From Chryseobacterium carnipullorum (GTDB taxonomy: Bacteria > Bacteroidota > Bacteroidia > Flavobacteriales > Weeksellaceae), in the NCBI RefSeq assembly GCF_900142785.1, contig NZ_FRCD01000007.1:175337-239336 (forward strand): a stretch of DNA of 64,000 nucleotides. The letters run 5' to 3'. The notes under the pieces are model-generated. The model was not told the origin of the DNA. It was given only the letters and a program-made list of their open reading frames with translations, and did not search any database. Shown here in pieces: positions 25,208 through 33,706 of the stretch (position 1 is the first letter of the stretch; every line of letters begins with the position of its first letter). A program made the translations under genes and the position numbers.

Positions 25208-26239
25208 TTATTTACTTTTTTCCAGCATAAAGCTAAATTTAGTTCCTTCGAGATAAACACTTTCTACCGTGATATTTTCATTATGGGCTTCGAGGATATG
25301 TTTTACGATAGCAAGCCCAAGTCCTGAACCCCCTTCCCTTCTGCTTCTGCTGGTTTCCACGCGGTAGAATCTTTCAAAAATTCTGGGAAGAATTTCTGCT
25401 TTAATTCCCATTCCGTTATCAATGACCTCGATCAGTACTTTATTTTTGAGGACACTGGTTTTCACCACTACTTTTGCTTCCTGCCGGTTGGCATAATGGA
25501 TCGCATTGGAAATTAAATTAATAAAAACCTGTGAAATTTTCTGCTTATCGGCATCTACAAAAATCTGAGGGTGAAGGGTTTGTATCTGAAGTGTTGTATT
25601 ATGTTTTTCTGCTTCAAATTCAAGAAGGTCGAAAATTTCCTTAATCAGAAGGTTGACATCAAATTTTGAGGTATTAATGCTGATTTCTCCAGCTTCAAGA
25701 CGATTGATCATATCGAGATCTGTAACAATCGCAATCAGTCTTTCAACGGATTTGTCGATTCTTTCCAGATATTTGTCGCGGATGGTAAGATTTTCAACAC
25801 CGCCATCTCTGAGGGTTTCTACATATCCCTGAATGGAAAATAAGGGGGTTTTAAGTTCATGCGAAACGTTACCAATGTATTCTTTACGATAGCTTTCCAT
25901 TTCCTTCATCATGTCGATCTCCGTTATCTGCTGCTGGTTAAGATCTGAAAATCTTTCTCCGAGTTCCCGAATAGTAATATTCTCGTTATTATCATTAACA
26001 ATTTCCTGTGGAAGCATCTGTGAAAGTCCGCGAACCTGCTTTTTTCCATAATAGTTGAAAAGAAGTTCAAGTACCACATAATTGATCATAAAGATGAGAA
26101 CCAAGCAGATAAAAAGGCCAACTTTAAAGAAAGGTGTCTTGTAGTAAATATCCTTCAGTGAATCAAAGATGATGACTAAAAGAAACATCACCAGTGTCAG
26201 AAGACACGAGGCGACGAGTGTAAGTCTGTAAAATTTCAA
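25208..26239 (-). CDS. Sensor histidine kinase, PhoR-like
   Basis: A 343-residue inner-membrane kinase with two membrane segments (about 6-26 and 38-62) separated by a very short periplasmic loop, so the signal is probably sensed in the membrane or cytosol or through partners. The H-box histidine is H127 in NVSHELKTPLFS; the N-box (INLISNAIHYA), G1 (DNGMGI) and G2 (GGSGLGLAIV) follow. Its gene begins 43 bp after the response-regulator gene stop. The PhoR resemblance (short periplasmic part, pairing with a PhoB-like regulator) is inference. Confidence 0.9.
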   Translation of the reverse strand: MKFYRLTLVASCLLTLVMFLLVIIFDSLKDIYYKTPFFKVGLFICLVLIFMINYVVLELLFNYYGKKQVRGLSQMLPQEIVNDNNENITIRELGERFSDLNQQQITEIDMMKEMESYRKEYIGNVSHELKTPLFSIQGYVETLRDGGVENLTIRDKYLERIDKSVERLIAIVTDLDMINRLEAGEISINTSKFDVNLLIKEIFDLLEFEAEKHNTTLQIQTLHPQIFVDADKQKISQVFINLISNAIHYANRQEAKVVVKTSVLKNKVLIEVIDNGMGIKAEILPRIFERFYRVETSRSRREGGSGLGLAIVKHILEAHNENITVESVYLEGTKFSFMLEKSK

Positions 26240-26282
26240 TTTTACAAGTTTTTATAGGTTATGTAAAGGTCAGGAATTTAAG

Positions 26283-26963
26283 TTATAAAACGATAAGTTT
26301 ATAGCCGATTCCCTTTAATGTCTGAATGGTATTAATTCCCAGTTTTTCTCTTAATCTTCTGATATGTACATCAATGGTTCTTTCTCCTACGATCACATCA
26401 TTACCCCAAACTTTTTCCAGAATTTCTTCTCTTTTAAATACTTTTTCTGTATTTGAAGCCAGAAGATAAAGCAGGTCGAATTCTTTTTTAGGAAGAAGGA
26501 ACTGCTGTCCGCTCTTGGAAACCCTGAAGTTATCTTTATCGATGACCAAATCTCCGATTTCTATTAATTTAGCATTATCAGAAACCTGGGAAGTCAATTG
26601 TAATAAAGCATTTACTTTAGAAGTAAGGATTTTCGGTTTGATCAGCTTCACGATATAATCGTTGGCTCCAGCCTGAAATCCTGCTAATTGTGAGAACTCT
26701 TCACTTCTGGCGGAAAGAAAAACAATCAGTGTTTTATGAAGTTCTTTTACTTTACGGAGTTCCTGACAGGTTTCGATCCCATCTTTTTCAGGCATCATCA
26801 CATCTAACAGGATAAGGTCCGGGATGATCTCCTTGGCTTTTTCTATCCCTTCGTTACCATTGGTAGCAGTATAGATGTCGTAGCCTTCTTTTTCCAGGTT
26901 GTAAGACAGAATCTCTAAAATATCCAGTTCGTCGTCTATTAAGAGTATTTTCTTTTGGTTCAT
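26283..26963 (-). CDS. OmpR/PhoB-family response regulator
   Basis: A 226-residue regulator: receiver domain (1-120) with acidic pocket D11/D12 and phospho-acceptor D54 (LLLDVMMPEKDG), then a winged-helix DNA-binding domain (about 130-226) ending in the RTIDVHIRRLREKLG recognition region. It is the partner of the kinase at 25208. One oddity is that the conserved Lys is followed by Leu (YIVKLIKP) where most receivers have Lys-Pro. It is divergent from the TonB receptor gene at 27162, which it may control. Confidence 0.92.
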   Translation of the reverse strand: MNQKKILLIDDELDILEILSYNLEKEGYDIYTATNGNEGIEKAKEIIPDLILLDVMMPEKDGIETCQELRKVKELHKTLIVFLSARSEEFSQLAGFQAGANDYIVKLIKPKILTSKVNALLQLTSQVSDNAKLIEIGDLVIDKDNFRVSKSGQQFLLPKKEFDLLYLLASNTEKVFKREEILEKVWGNDVIVGERTIDVHIRRLREKLGINTIQTLKGIGYKLIVL

Positions 26964-26981
26964 TTTAAATTTTTACTGAGT

Positions 26982-26989
26982 CAAAGTTA
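26982..26989 (-). promoter_or_regulatory. Promoter -7 element of the two-component genes
   Basis: Minus strand reads TAACTTTG (TAnnTTTG) with a TTTG at 27013-27016 as possible -33 element (23-bp spacer), 18 bp upstream of the response-regulator ATG. Confidence 0.5.
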
Positions 26990-27025
26990 ATAAATTTTAA
27001 AGCACAGATGAACAAATCTATTATC

Positions 27026-27047
27026 GTTCACATAAAGTTAACAATAA
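27026..27047 (+). promoter_or_regulatory. Pho-box-like pair of 11-bp direct repeats
   Basis: GTTCACATAAA (27026-27036) is followed at once by GTTAACAATAA (27037-27047), matching at 8 of 11 positions. An 11-bp tandem half-site spacing is the arrangement used by PhoB-type regulators. It lies between the PhoB-like gene and the TonB receptor gene. Function is inferred. Confidence 0.35.
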
Positions 27048-27161
27048 TGGTCTTTTCTTAATGTTTAGTTAAGGAAAAATTAAAATTCACTAAACCACTT
27101 ACCCCACTTATCTTTTATTCCTTTGCACCGAAAGAATCTAGTAAATAAAGTAAGTAAGATA

Positions 27162-29801
27162 ATGAAAATTAATAAACTTAGCATTGCGGTCTTATTTTTA
27201 TCCGGATCAATGTTTTACGCTCAGGAAACGAAGCAGGACACGATCATTAAGGAGAAAAAAATTGATGGCGTAGTAATCCAGGGAAGCAGCAACAAGAAAA
27301 CTGAAACTGCGGTATTAGGAGAACAAAGAAAAGCGATTATTCAAAAGCAGGCTGTAAGTGCTGAAGAGATTTCCAGAAAAGGAATTTCCAACGTAGAGCA
27401 AGGACTTACGAAAGTAACGGGAATCACTACGGTAGAAGGAAGAGGACTTTTCGTAAGAGGTCTTGAAGAGCGATACAATTATTTATTAATCAACGGTCTT
27501 GGATCACCTTCCAACAACCCGTTCCAAAAGATCATTGCCTTAAAGCAGTTCCCAACAGATGTAGTGGGAAAACTGAATATCTATAAAACCTTCAACTCTA
27601 ACCTTTACGGAGATTTTGCGGGAGCTACTTTTGATATTGAAACACTTACTATTGATAAGCCTTTTACAAAAGTGGAATTCAGTGTAGGGGTAAATACTTT
27701 AAGTACATTCAGAAACAATTTCAAAATAGCTGAAGGTGCAGACGGAATGAACGGATATTTAGGTTTGAATTCCAAAGACAGAAGACTTCCGGATGAGATT
27801 AGAAACTCAAGACCGGATAACTATAAATTCACACCGGGTCAATCATTAAATTCTTTTAAAGATTCCTGGAACGTAGACAACGTAAAATCAATGCCGAATA
27901 CAAGCATCGGATTTACGACTGCCCAAAAAGTAAAAATGGGAGATACAGGGAATTTAGGAATTTTATTCTCTTTAAACCAAGGAAGCAAATTTGAATATAA
28001 AGAAGGTGATAACCATCAGTTCAAAGGACAAGGTCAAGGCTCATTTATCGAAAATATGAATTTTCTTAACCGTAAGCAATATAATTACGAAATAGAATCT
28101 TCAGTTTTATTAGGTTTAGGGTATAAAAACAAAGGAACCAATGTTAACCTAAACGCTATTTATTTACAGAACGTCAATAATATTATAGAAGATAACTACG
28201 GCTACAAAGACGGACAGGTTCTTAATAAGACTACCTTTTTTAGAACAAACCAGTTGGATATTTCAAGATTTTTAGACTTGCAGCTAACAGCTTCTCAAAA
28301 AATAAATGAAAGACATCAAGTAAAAGCAGGAGCCAGCTATGTTATTAATAATTATCAGCAACCTGACAGAAAAATCATAGAAGGTAACCGTATTGATCCC
28401 ACTACCGGAACAAGACTTTCGGATGAAAACATCGCAATGCGTTACGGGGGGAATAACATTATCCGTCAGTATCTAGATGTAGACTCCAGATTCTACGGTT
28501 CAGCTTTTGCGGAATATCAATTGTCTTTAGGAGAAAAAGGAGACAGAAAAGACTTTCCTATTCAAATTGCCGTAGGTTATAATGGTTTCTCAGATTTCAG
28601 AAAAACGTCTTACCGATTTATTTTCGGACGTACATCAACTTCATCAGCTCCTTTTGTTATTAATATTGATACTCCTCAGGATGTTTTCAATGCTTCGCTT
28701 AGAAATGGAGATTTATATTATCAGGAAGGTTCAGATGTTTCTCAGTTTTATTCAAGCTTCTATCAAATTATTAATGGGGGTTATGCTAACGTTAACCTTA
28801 AACCAAGTGATTCATGGGATATCTTATTGGGAGCAAGATATGAGAATGATATGACGCTAATCCGTTATTCTGAACAGAGTGCCGAAAATAAAATTAATCT
28901 GGATAAAAATAAAGATTTCTTCTTACCATCATTATCCGTAAAAAAGGCACTTAATAATAAGAATAATTTAAGGTTCTCTTTCAGTAAGACAGTTACACGT
29001 CCTATCCTTATCGAGACGATGCCAATTACTTATATCAATCCTGATAACGTAAATATTGTAGGTAACCCTTCCATTAAAAATAGTGAAAACTATAACTTCG
29101 ATTTGAAGTGGGAATACTTCCCTACCAATAAAGAGATGTTTGCTGTTAACTTATTTGCCAAAAGAATTGACAATGCCATTGAGCGTTCACTGGTAGCTTC
29201 AGGAAATGCAACAGGTTCAACGATCACCTTCTTCAATGCAAAAAAAGCAGATCTATTCGGGATAGAATTAGAAGGAATTTTCAGTTTGGGGAGAATATCT
29301 GAAGCTTTAAGAAGTTTTACTTTAGGCGCTAATGCAACCATTATGCATTCAGATGTAGAGAGAAGCCAGGATCAGCTAAACATGGAAAGACCTGATTGGT
29401 TTGCCCTTACAGGGGAAACATTACGCAAAAGAGGTTTACAGGGAGCTTCTCCTTATACCATCAATGCTGATTTAAAATACGAACTAAAAAACCGCAATAA
29501 TTTAGCCCATACATTCTCTCTTGTTTATAATGTATCCGGAAGTAAAATCTATGCAACAGGAGGTGCAGGTACGGATAACTACTACGAAAAACCATTCAAT
29601 CAGATAGATTTTGTATACCAGGGCCAATTGACTAAAAACTGGAATGTAAAATTTGCTGTACAGAATATTTTAGACAGCAAGTATAAAATCTTAATTGGTG
29701 ATAAAAATTACCTCCCAACTAATTTTGAACAAGGTAACAATACACTTACCAACTATTACAGAGGTACTACATTTAATCTTACTGTAGGCTATACATTCTA
29801 A
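27162..29801 (+). CDS. TonB-dependent outer-membrane receptor
   Basis: An 879-residue receptor. A signal peptide (about 1-21, MFYAQ) is followed by a plug domain (about 45-190; QKQAVSAEEISRKGISNVEQ, VRGLEERYNYLLINGLGSP) and a 22-stranded-type barrel ending in an aromatic-terminated strand (TFNLTVGYTF). There is no carboxypeptidase-like N-terminal domain as in SusC. It imports an unknown ligand with energy from TonB. It is followed after 35 bp by a beta-helix lipoprotein, the common receptor/surface-lipoprotein pairing, and is divergent from a PhoB/PhoR-like pair, so phosphate-related uptake is a possibility only. The ATG at 27162 begins the leader; the frame opens earlier. Confidence 0.9.
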   Translation: MKINKLSIAVLFLSGSMFYAQETKQDTIIKEKKIDGVVIQGSSNKKTETAVLGEQRKAIIQKQAVSAEEISRKGISNVEQGLTKVTGITTVEGRGLFVRGLEERYNYLLINGLGSPSNNPFQKIIALKQFPTDVVGKLNIYKTFNSNLYGDFAGATFDIETLTIDKPFTKVEFSVGVNTLSTFRNNFKIAEGADGMNGYLGLNSKDRRLPDEIRNSRPDNYKFTPGQSLNSFKDSWNVDNVKSMPNTSIGFTTAQKVKMGDTGNLGILFSLNQGSKFEYKEGDNHQFKGQGQGSFIENMNFLNRKQYNYEIESSVLLGLGYKNKGTNVNLNAIYLQNVNNIIEDNYGYKDGQVLNKTTFFRTNQLDISRFLDLQLTASQKINERHQVKAGASYVINNYQQPDRKIIEGNRIDPTTGTRLSDENIAMRYGGNNIIRQYLDVDSRFYGSAFAEYQLSLGEKGDRKDFPIQIAVGYNGFSDFRKTSYRFIFGRTSTSSAPFVINIDTPQDVFNASLRNGDLYYQEGSDVSQFYSSFYQIINGGYANVNLKPSDSWDILLGARYENDMTLIRYSEQSAENKINLDKNKDFFLPSLSVKKALNNKNNLRFSFSKTVTRPILIETMPITYINPDNVNIVGNPSIKNSENYNFDLKWEYFPTNKEMFAVNLFAKRIDNAIERSLVASGNATGSTITFFNAKKADLFGIELEGIFSLGRISEALRSFTLGANATIMHSDVERSQDQLNMERPDWFALTGETLRKRGLQGASPYTINADLKYELKNRNNLAHTFSLVYNVSGSKIYATGGAGTDNYYEKPFNQIDFVYQGQLTKNWNVKFAVQNILDSKYKILIGDKNYLPTNFEQGNNTLTNYYRGTTFNLTVGYTF

Positions 29802-29836
29802 AAATAATTTAATAAAAAATAAAAATAAGTATAAAA

Positions 29837-31060
29837 ATGAAAAGAAGAGTTTTATCATTATTATCGTTAACAGCCGTGTTAACATTAGCCTTAAATTCAT
29901 GTACTATCGAGGTAAATGATGGCCTAGGAGACGGTACTACAGTTACTACTCCGGGAACTACTGAAAGTGTACTAAGCGGAAGCGGAACATTATCAGGAAC
30001 TATTTCAAAAGATATCCTTATCAAAAAGGGAAGCTATACATTAGACGGAATCGTAAAAATTACGAATAACGCTACCATTACCATTGAAGCAGGAGCTACT
30101 TTCAATGTAGTGACTTCTAAAACAAGTGGTTTAGTAATTCTTCAGGACGGAAAGATCAATGCGGTTGGTACAGCTGCTGAACCTATTGTATTTACAACAG
30201 CTACTAAGGTTCCTGGAGACTGGGGCGGTATTACAATCTATGGGACAGCTCCAATCAAAGCTGTCAATGGAAATACTCAAGCTCTTTCTGAAGACGGAAA
30301 CAACGTATATTACGGAGGAAGTAATGCTAATTCAAATTCAGGTACCATGAAGTTTGTACGAGTTGAATATGCAGGAAAAAAGATCGGTGACGGTACTTCT
30401 GAAACCAATTCAATGACTTTCTACGCTGTAGGAGCAGGAACTGTTTTAGAAAATCTTGTAACGTATAAAGGAACTGATGACGGGTATGAATTCTTCGGAG
30501 GTACAGTAAGTGCCAAGAACATCGTTTCTTATGGTAACTACGATGATTCTTTCGACTGGCAGGATGCATGGAGCGGACAAAACAATACGAACTGGTACGC
30601 TTTCCAGACAGGAACAGGTAACTTCGGAATGGAAATTGAAGCTTCTGGTAATGCTGATAATGTGGCACCAAAAATATCAAATATCACCCTTATCAGAGAC
30701 GCAAATACTCTTCCTGAAACAGCTAACTCACCTGAAATTACTGCTATTCAGTTCAAAAAACAGGGAACAGGAATTTTCTCTAATGTGTACATCAGCGGTT
30801 ATAAAAATATCGGAACTCAGAAAGCTTACAGCGTACTGATTCAGGATGCAGCTACAGAGACAAGCCAGGTAAATACCGGAAAAGTAGTGGTTGCTCCCCT
30901 TACTTATCTAAACTCTGACAATGCCGGAGTTTGGGGGTATGCTTACACTCCAAACGGTGCTAAAACTTTCACCAATACGACTACTGTTACCAAAGTATCT
31001 CTAACTCCTGGAGCTTGGGCTACCGTAGACGGAGTTAATCTTTTAGCAGGATTACAATAA
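29837..31060 (+). CDS. Beta-helix surface lipoprotein
   Basis: A 407-residue lipoprotein (LALNSC, Cys at about residue 22). The mature protein has a Gly/Thr-rich linker and repeated short beta-strands (GYSTLDG-like, ITNNATITIEAG, GKINAVGTAAEPIVFTTA, DWGGITIYG) characteristic of right-handed parallel beta-helices, with DDSFDWQDAWSGQ near residue 235, a motif frequent in Bacteroidota surface proteins. It is probably the cell-surface partner of the receptor encoded 35 bp upstream. Ligand unknown. Confidence 0.82.
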   Translation: MKRRVLSLLSLTAVLTLALNSCTIEVNDGLGDGTTVTTPGTTESVLSGSGTLSGTISKDILIKKGSYTLDGIVKITNNATITIEAGATFNVVTSKTSGLVILQDGKINAVGTAAEPIVFTTATKVPGDWGGITIYGTAPIKAVNGNTQALSEDGNNVYYGGSNANSNSGTMKFVRVEYAGKKIGDGTSETNSMTFYAVGAGTVLENLVTYKGTDDGYEFFGGTVSAKNIVSYGNYDDSFDWQDAWSGQNNTNWYAFQTGTGNFGMEIEASGNADNVAPKISNITLIRDANTLPETANSPEITAIQFKKQGTGIFSNVYISGYKNIGTQKAYSVLIQDAATETSQVNTGKVVVAPLTYLNSDNAGVWGYAYTPNGAKTFTNTTTVTKVSLTPGAWATVDGVNLLAGLQ

Positions 31061-31087
31061 GTAACTAGTTTCTTCATATCAAATTTT

Positions 31088-31119
31088 AAAAGCCATCAGG
31101 ATCTCTTCTGGTGGCTTTT
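31088..31119 (+). terminator. Terminator after the beta-helix lipoprotein
   Basis: A 14-bp stem, 31088-31101 with 31106-31119, with two G-T wobbles, ending in TTTTG. Confidence 0.7.
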
Positions 31120-31143
31120 GATTATTCATATAACTATACAGAA

Positions 31144-31170
31144 AAAGCCATCAGAAAATCCAATGGCTTT
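31144..31170 (-). terminator. Terminator of the first amidohydrolase gene
   Basis: Stem AAAGCCAT (31144-31151) with ATGGCTTT (31163-31170); on the minus strand it runs into TTTC. It faces the previous terminator across a converging gene pair. Confidence 0.5.
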
Positions 31171-31208
31171 ATTCACAAAAAACAAGTATATCAAAAAATA
31201 TATTTCAA

Positions 31209-32447
31209 TTAATATCTCCAGAAAAGATTCCCTTCATTCATGAAAGCTTCTATTCCGGACACTCTGGAAACCGCTTCGGCAGAGCATGAGGCATCAGCCA
31301 GTACAATGGAAGCATCGTCCCCGGCTTTTGGCCACTGCTGTTTTCCCTGATCATCCAGAGGAAGAATATTCTGAGTCGCAAACTGTAATGTTCTTGACAA
31401 CTTCAATTCAGTTTCATATCCGTACAGTTCAGCGATAAGATTGGCTTTCTGAAGCATATTTCCTGATCCGAAAGTACTCCAGTAATCCTGCACATTATCA
31501 TTTCCGATCAAAACATTAACCCCGTACTTTTTCAATACAGGAATCGGCATTACCTTTCCTCTGAAGGGTACGGAAGACGCAATTCCAACCTTTCCTTCTG
31601 CCAGTCTTTCTGCAATCCTTTCTGTTTCTTTTGGAGAAAGATGAGCTAAAGCAAAGGCATGGCTTATAAATGTTTTCCCTTGCAGTTCCGGGTTTTCAAT
31701 CGCCTTATCAATCAGATAATTGATCGTTTTCATGCCGGACTCTCCTGCTTCATGCAAGTGAATATCAATTCCTTTTTGATGATCAAGCGCTAATTGTACC
31801 GTAAAGTCAAGTACTTTTTCAATATTACCATCTATACTTAAAGGATCCAGGCCTCCTATAAAACCTACACTTTTCAATTGGGCTGCTTCTTTCATCAAAG
31901 GAGCAGTATCTGTATAATATAAACCGTGCTGCGGAAAAGCCACAAGCTCTGCTTTAAAAGAATCTTTTTTATGTTCCAATGCTTTTTCAAGATTCTCCAA
32001 TGATTGTAAACCTGAAGTGGGATCAATATTAAAATGCGTCCTTGCAAAATGCGTCCCATAATGCTGCAACAGACTGATCAGCTGCTCTGCTCGTTCTACA
32101 GATGTTTTTAAAAGTTCAGGAATGATTTCCTGTTCATAGACAATCATATCCTTCACCGTTCTTCGTTTCGGTGAAAGCGCCTGCCATGGAAGTCCATATA
32201 GTGTTTTATCCAGATGAATATGCATATCCCTGAAGGCAGGAAGCATCAGAAAACCTTTAGCATCCAACGCATCAGAGGCTACATCATTTGCTGTTACAGC
32301 TTTGATCTTTCCATTCTCTATTTCAATACTGAAAAGGTCGGTTTTGGTTCCGATCACTTCTTCTTCATCGTATTCAAATCCCGTTTCGAGGCGGACATTT
32401 TTGAGTGAATATTTTCCTTTTGCGGTCAGTTGATAGGGAAACTGCAT
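31209..32447 (-). CDS. Amidohydrolase family protein (cytosine-deaminase-like), cytosolic form
   Basis: A 412-residue TIM-barrel metal-dependent hydrolase. Metal ligands appear in MHIHLDKT (HxH), in HLHEAGESG after strand 5, in ISHAFAL, and in the late aspartate of IGNDNVQDYW. This set resembles cytosine deaminase/isoprenoid-type amidohydrolases of the CodA branch, but the substrate is unknown. It begins directly with MQFPYQLTAKGKYSLKNVRLE and has no leader, unlike its paralogue at 33707-35041, with which it aligns along its whole length. An AraC-type regulator gene lies just upstream on the same strand. Confidence 0.88.
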   Translation of the reverse strand: MQFPYQLTAKGKYSLKNVRLETGFEYDEEEVIGTKTDLFSIEIENGKIKAVTANDVASDALDAKGFLMLPAFRDMHIHLDKTLYGLPWQALSPKRRTVKDMIVYEQEIIPELLKTSVERAEQLISLLQHYGTHFARTHFNIDPTSGLQSLENLEKALEHKKDSFKAELVAFPQHGLYYTDTAPLMKEAAQLKSVGFIGGLDPLSIDGNIEKVLDFTVQLALDHQKGIDIHLHEAGESGMKTINYLIDKAIENPELQGKTFISHAFALAHLSPKETERIAERLAEGKVGIASSVPFRGKVMPIPVLKKYGVNVLIGNDNVQDYWSTFGSGNMLQKANLIAELYGYETELKLSRTLQFATQNILPLDDQGKQQWPKAGDDASIVLADASCSAEAVSRVSGIEAFMNEGNLFWRY

Positions 32448-32466
32448 AACTTATCTTTTAAAAAGA

Positions 32467-32474
32467 CAAAGTTA
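32467..32474 (-). promoter_or_regulatory. Promoter -7 element of the first amidohydrolase gene
   Basis: Minus strand reads TAACTTTG (TAnnTTTG), 20 bp upstream of the ATG at 32447. Confidence 0.5.
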
Positions 32475-32488
32475 CGCCCCCTTTATAA

Positions 32489-32504
32489 TGATACAGGTGT
32501 ATCA
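32489..32504. promoter_or_regulatory. Candidate operator palindrome
   Basis: TGATACA GG TGTATCA: a perfect 7-bp inverted repeat around a 2-bp centre, 15 bp upstream of the -7 element at 32467-32474, in the 82-bp gap between the AraC-type gene and the amidohydrolase. The position would fit control of the amidohydrolase promoter. Confidence 0.45.
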
Positions 32505-32529
32505 ATTATGCTTTGTTTTGTACGGATTA

Positions 32530-33441
32530 TTATTTAAACTGTGACGGAGTCATTCCCGTCTGTGCTTTGAAAAATTTGGAAAAACTGGCATGATCATAGA
32601 AACCGAGATCGTAGACAATATCTTTCACAGACATTTCCGATACTTTTAAAAGGCGTTTTGCCTCCAGCAGAATACGGTCCTGAATGAGTGATGATGCAGA
32701 AGAGTTCAGATTCTTTTTACAGACGATGTTTAAATAATTAGCAGAAATATTAAGCTTCTCTGCATAGAAGGAGACCGATCTTTCTGTTCGGAAATGCTCA
32801 TCAATAAGCTGTAAAAATTTAGATATAATAGGGTTGGAATGGTACATTTCAAAATCTTTAAAAGTCCCTTCCACCGATTTGCTGACCAACAGACCAATCA
32901 GCTCGCTCCGTTTCTGAATGACTTCCCAGAATACATTCTTTTCATTTATCTCTTTCCGGATGGCCTGAAATTCGTACAGGAAAGTCTGAAAAGTCTCTTT
33001 GGAAAGATGAATAACAGGATGATTCTGATAATAAGAAGCAGAAAATCTCAGCGAAGGCAGAAAACTTTCAAACCAGCCTCTGCTGATCATCAGCTGATAA
33101 CCCACGGTTTCCTTTTCGATCACCCATTGATGTACCTGATCCGGAAAAACAAGATGGATCTGGCTGTTTCCCACTTCATATTCCGTAAAATCGATCGTGT
33201 GGCTGCCTTTCCCATGTTCAAAAAGATTGATGATAAAAAAATCATGTTTGTGGGGTTCATCAATGGAACGTTCCCCATGGAGTTCATTAAACAGCAAATG
33301 ACAGCCCTGAAGCTGATTATCACTGAACTCCTGAATTCCTAAAACGGGAAAATGATCTGTATGAAAACCCACGTATCCTGATTTTCTCCTAAAATTAGTG
33401 AAATTTATACGAGAAATCTGAACGGAGGGAGCTATTTTCAT
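32530..33441 (-). CDS. AraC-family transcriptional regulator
   Basis: A 303-residue regulator with an N-terminal cupin-like sensor part (HKHDFFIINLFEHGKGSHTIDF near 62-84; VFPDQVHQW near 95-103) and the C-terminal double helix-turn-helix of the family (SVSFYAEKLNISANYLNIVC; IVYDLGFYDHASFSKFFK ... GMTPSQF). It sits between two paralogous amidohydrolase genes, all on the same strand, and is the probable regulator of one or both. The effector is unknown. Confidence 0.88.
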   Translation of the reverse strand: MKIAPSVQISRINFTNFRRKSGYVGFHTDHFPVLGIQEFSDNQLQGCHLLFNELHGERSIDEPHKHDFFIINLFEHGKGSHTIDFTEYEVGNSQIHLVFPDQVHQWVIEKETVGYQLMISRGWFESFLPSLRFSASYYQNHPVIHLSKETFQTFLYEFQAIRKEINEKNVFWEVIQKRSELIGLLVSKSVEGTFKDFEMYHSNPIISKFLQLIDEHFRTERSVSFYAEKLNISANYLNIVCKKNLNSSASSLIQDRILLEAKRLLKVSEMSVKDIVYDLGFYDHASFSKFFKAQTGMTPSQFK

Positions 33442-33478
33442 TTTTTATACAGCCTTGAAGTTTTTAAAGACAAATAAT

Positions 33479-33486
33479 CAAAAGTA
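33479..33486 (-). promoter_or_regulatory. Candidate -7 element of the AraC-type gene
   Basis: Minus strand reads TACTTTTG (TAnnTTTG), 38 bp upstream of the ATG at 33441. Confidence 0.4.
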
Positions 33487-33583
33487 TTTTTGTTGACCCA
33501 ATTAGTAATTGTAAGCCAAAAAAGACCACTTAAGTTTTGTGAAAATCAAAGATTTTCTTGGTGAAGATCAATAATCCGTGCAA

Positions 33584-33638
33584 AATTCCCCTCCCGTGGA
33601 GGGGTGGCGAAAATTCAAAGAATTTTTGACGGGGTGGT
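33584..33638 (+). repeat. Dispersed repeat, copy 1 (CCCCTCC..GACGGGGTGGT type)
   Basis: A 55-bp element: AATTCCCCTCCC, GGAGGGGTGGC, a central GAAAATTCAAAGAATTTTTG and the end GACGGGGTGGT. It is matched almost base for base over its right two thirds by the inverted copy at 35154-35207. The left part forms a small CCCCTCC/GGAGGGG hairpin. The CCCCTCC...GACGGGGTGGT layout is a widespread bacterial intergenic repeat. Confidence 0.75.
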
Positions 33639-33706
33639 TTAAGAGAAAGTATTTTACCGTAATATCCTTTGAAACAAAATAAATCAAATGTTCATAGTAC
33701 AGTCAT

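Noticed and set aside
30327..30680. 117-residue minus-strand frame
   Set aside because: Antisense to the well-supported beta-helix lipoprotein and without any family features.
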